5,961 nt of DNA from an uncultured Eubacteriales bacterium (GTDB lineage Bacteria > Bacillota > Clostridia > Oscillospirales > CAG-272), in assembly GCA_934467435.1 (NCBI GenBank), contig CAKSLR010000079.1, positions 1 to 5,961 of the forward strand, written 5' to 3'. Within the stretch, counting starts at the first letter, position 1, and the number at the start of each line of letters is the position of its first letter. This document shows positions 5,681 to 5,961 of this stretch, piece after piece. The notes beneath the pieces are model-generated. The model was not told the DNA's origin, did no database searches, and saw only the letters and a program-made list of their open reading frames with translations. The position numbers and the translations under genes are program-made.

Positions 5681-5697
5681 CTTTGCCGAAAAGTCAA
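5669..5697 (-). promoter_or_regulatory. Promoter of the antiporter-mgtC-like operon
   Basis: On the minus strand TTGACT (5697-5692) and TATCAT (5674-5669) are spaced by 17 bases. Transcription would start near 5662, giving a leader of about 43 bases that carries the AGGAGG site of the TTG-started antiporter gene. It lies face to face with the LysR promoter and overlaps it over most of its length. Confidence 0.6.
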
Positions 5698-5743
5698 ATA
5701 ATATTTTTTTCTGAACCCATAAATTTTTTGAATGGAGATTTTT

Positions 5744-5961
5744 ATGCTGGATGTCAAAGTCAGAACCCTGCTTGCCGTTGCGGCGGAGGGGAGCTTCACC
5801 CGCGCCGCCAATACGCTCTCCCTAACGCAACCCGCCGTCAGCCACCAGATTGCCCAATTGGAAAAAGAACTGGACTGCACGCTGTTCCGTCGGAGGGACG
5901 GAAAATTATCGCTCACGGAAGAGGGGGAAATTGCGCTGAACTGCGCCAAGCGGATGCAGGC
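5744..5961 (+). CDS. LysR family transcriptional regulator (N-terminal part; runs off the window)
   Basis: The first 72 codons of a LysR-type regulator; the right edge of the window cuts the effector-binding domain. The ATG at 5744 follows GGAG (5734-5737) by 6 bases. Residues 1-60 are the winged helix-turn-helix: GSFTRAANTLSLTQPAVSHQIAQLEKELDCTLFRR (16-50), then the wing RDGKLSLTEEG. The TQPAVSHQI recognition helix is the classic LysR signature. LysR proteins usually have about 290-300 residues, act as tetramers and respond to a small-molecule inducer; the inducer cannot be guessed because that domain is missing. The gene is divergent from the antiporter operon, with 125 bases between the starts, so it may control that operon and itself. 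Confidence 0.93.
   Translation, partial: MLDVKVRTLLAVAAEGSFTRAANTLSLTQPAVSHQIAQLEKELDCTLFRRRDGKLSLTEEGEIALNCAKRMQ

Overview
The window looks like a piece of a Clostridia-type Firmicute chromosome, probably a moderately GC-rich gut or environmental lineage. The grounds are strong AGGAGG-type ribosome binding sites, consensus sigma-A promoters, compact intrinsic terminators, and families common in that class: a DUF3343/cysteine desulfurase pair, a trigger-factor-like lipoprotein, and TetR/ABC-2 genes. The species cannot be named from the sequence. No CRISPR array, tRNA, rRNA, insertion sequence or phage gene was seen.

Layout, left to right. (1) 1-890, minus: a lipoprotein whose mature part resembles the FKBP and C-terminal domains of trigger factor. 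It is cut by the window edge and driven by a perfect TTGACA-N17-TATAAT promoter. (2) 1048-2405, plus: a two-gene unit of a small DUF3343 protein (putative S/Se carrier) and a SufS/NifS-like cysteine desulfurase, 5 bases apart. It ends at a strong intrinsic terminator. (3) 2496-2801, minus: a small TerB-like protein of unknown function. (4) 2859-3423: two gene remnants back to back, the last ~94 codons of an ABC-2 permease (minus) and the C-terminal half of a TetR-like regulator (plus). This looks like the scar of an internal deletion in a divergent regulator/transporter locus. (5) 3469-5618, minus: a probable two-gene operon of a CPA2 cation/proton antiporter (TTG start) followed by an MgtC/SapB family membrane protein. 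(6) 5744 to the right edge, plus: the start of a LysR-type regulator, divergent from the antiporter.

How the parts may work together. The desulfurase and DUF3343 protein probably form one sulfur- or selenium-mobilising unit. The antiporter and MgtC-like protein are both membrane proteins linked to ion homeostasis, and the LysR protein is the natural candidate to control them. In the LysR/antiporter gap, two face-to-face promoters share their -10 region, and an imperfect palindrome covers it. The other genes look functionally unrelated.

I see no clear new multi-gene system here. The observations most worth a second look are the deletion scar, the overlapping divergent promoters with their palindrome, and the secreted trigger-factor-like lipoprotein.
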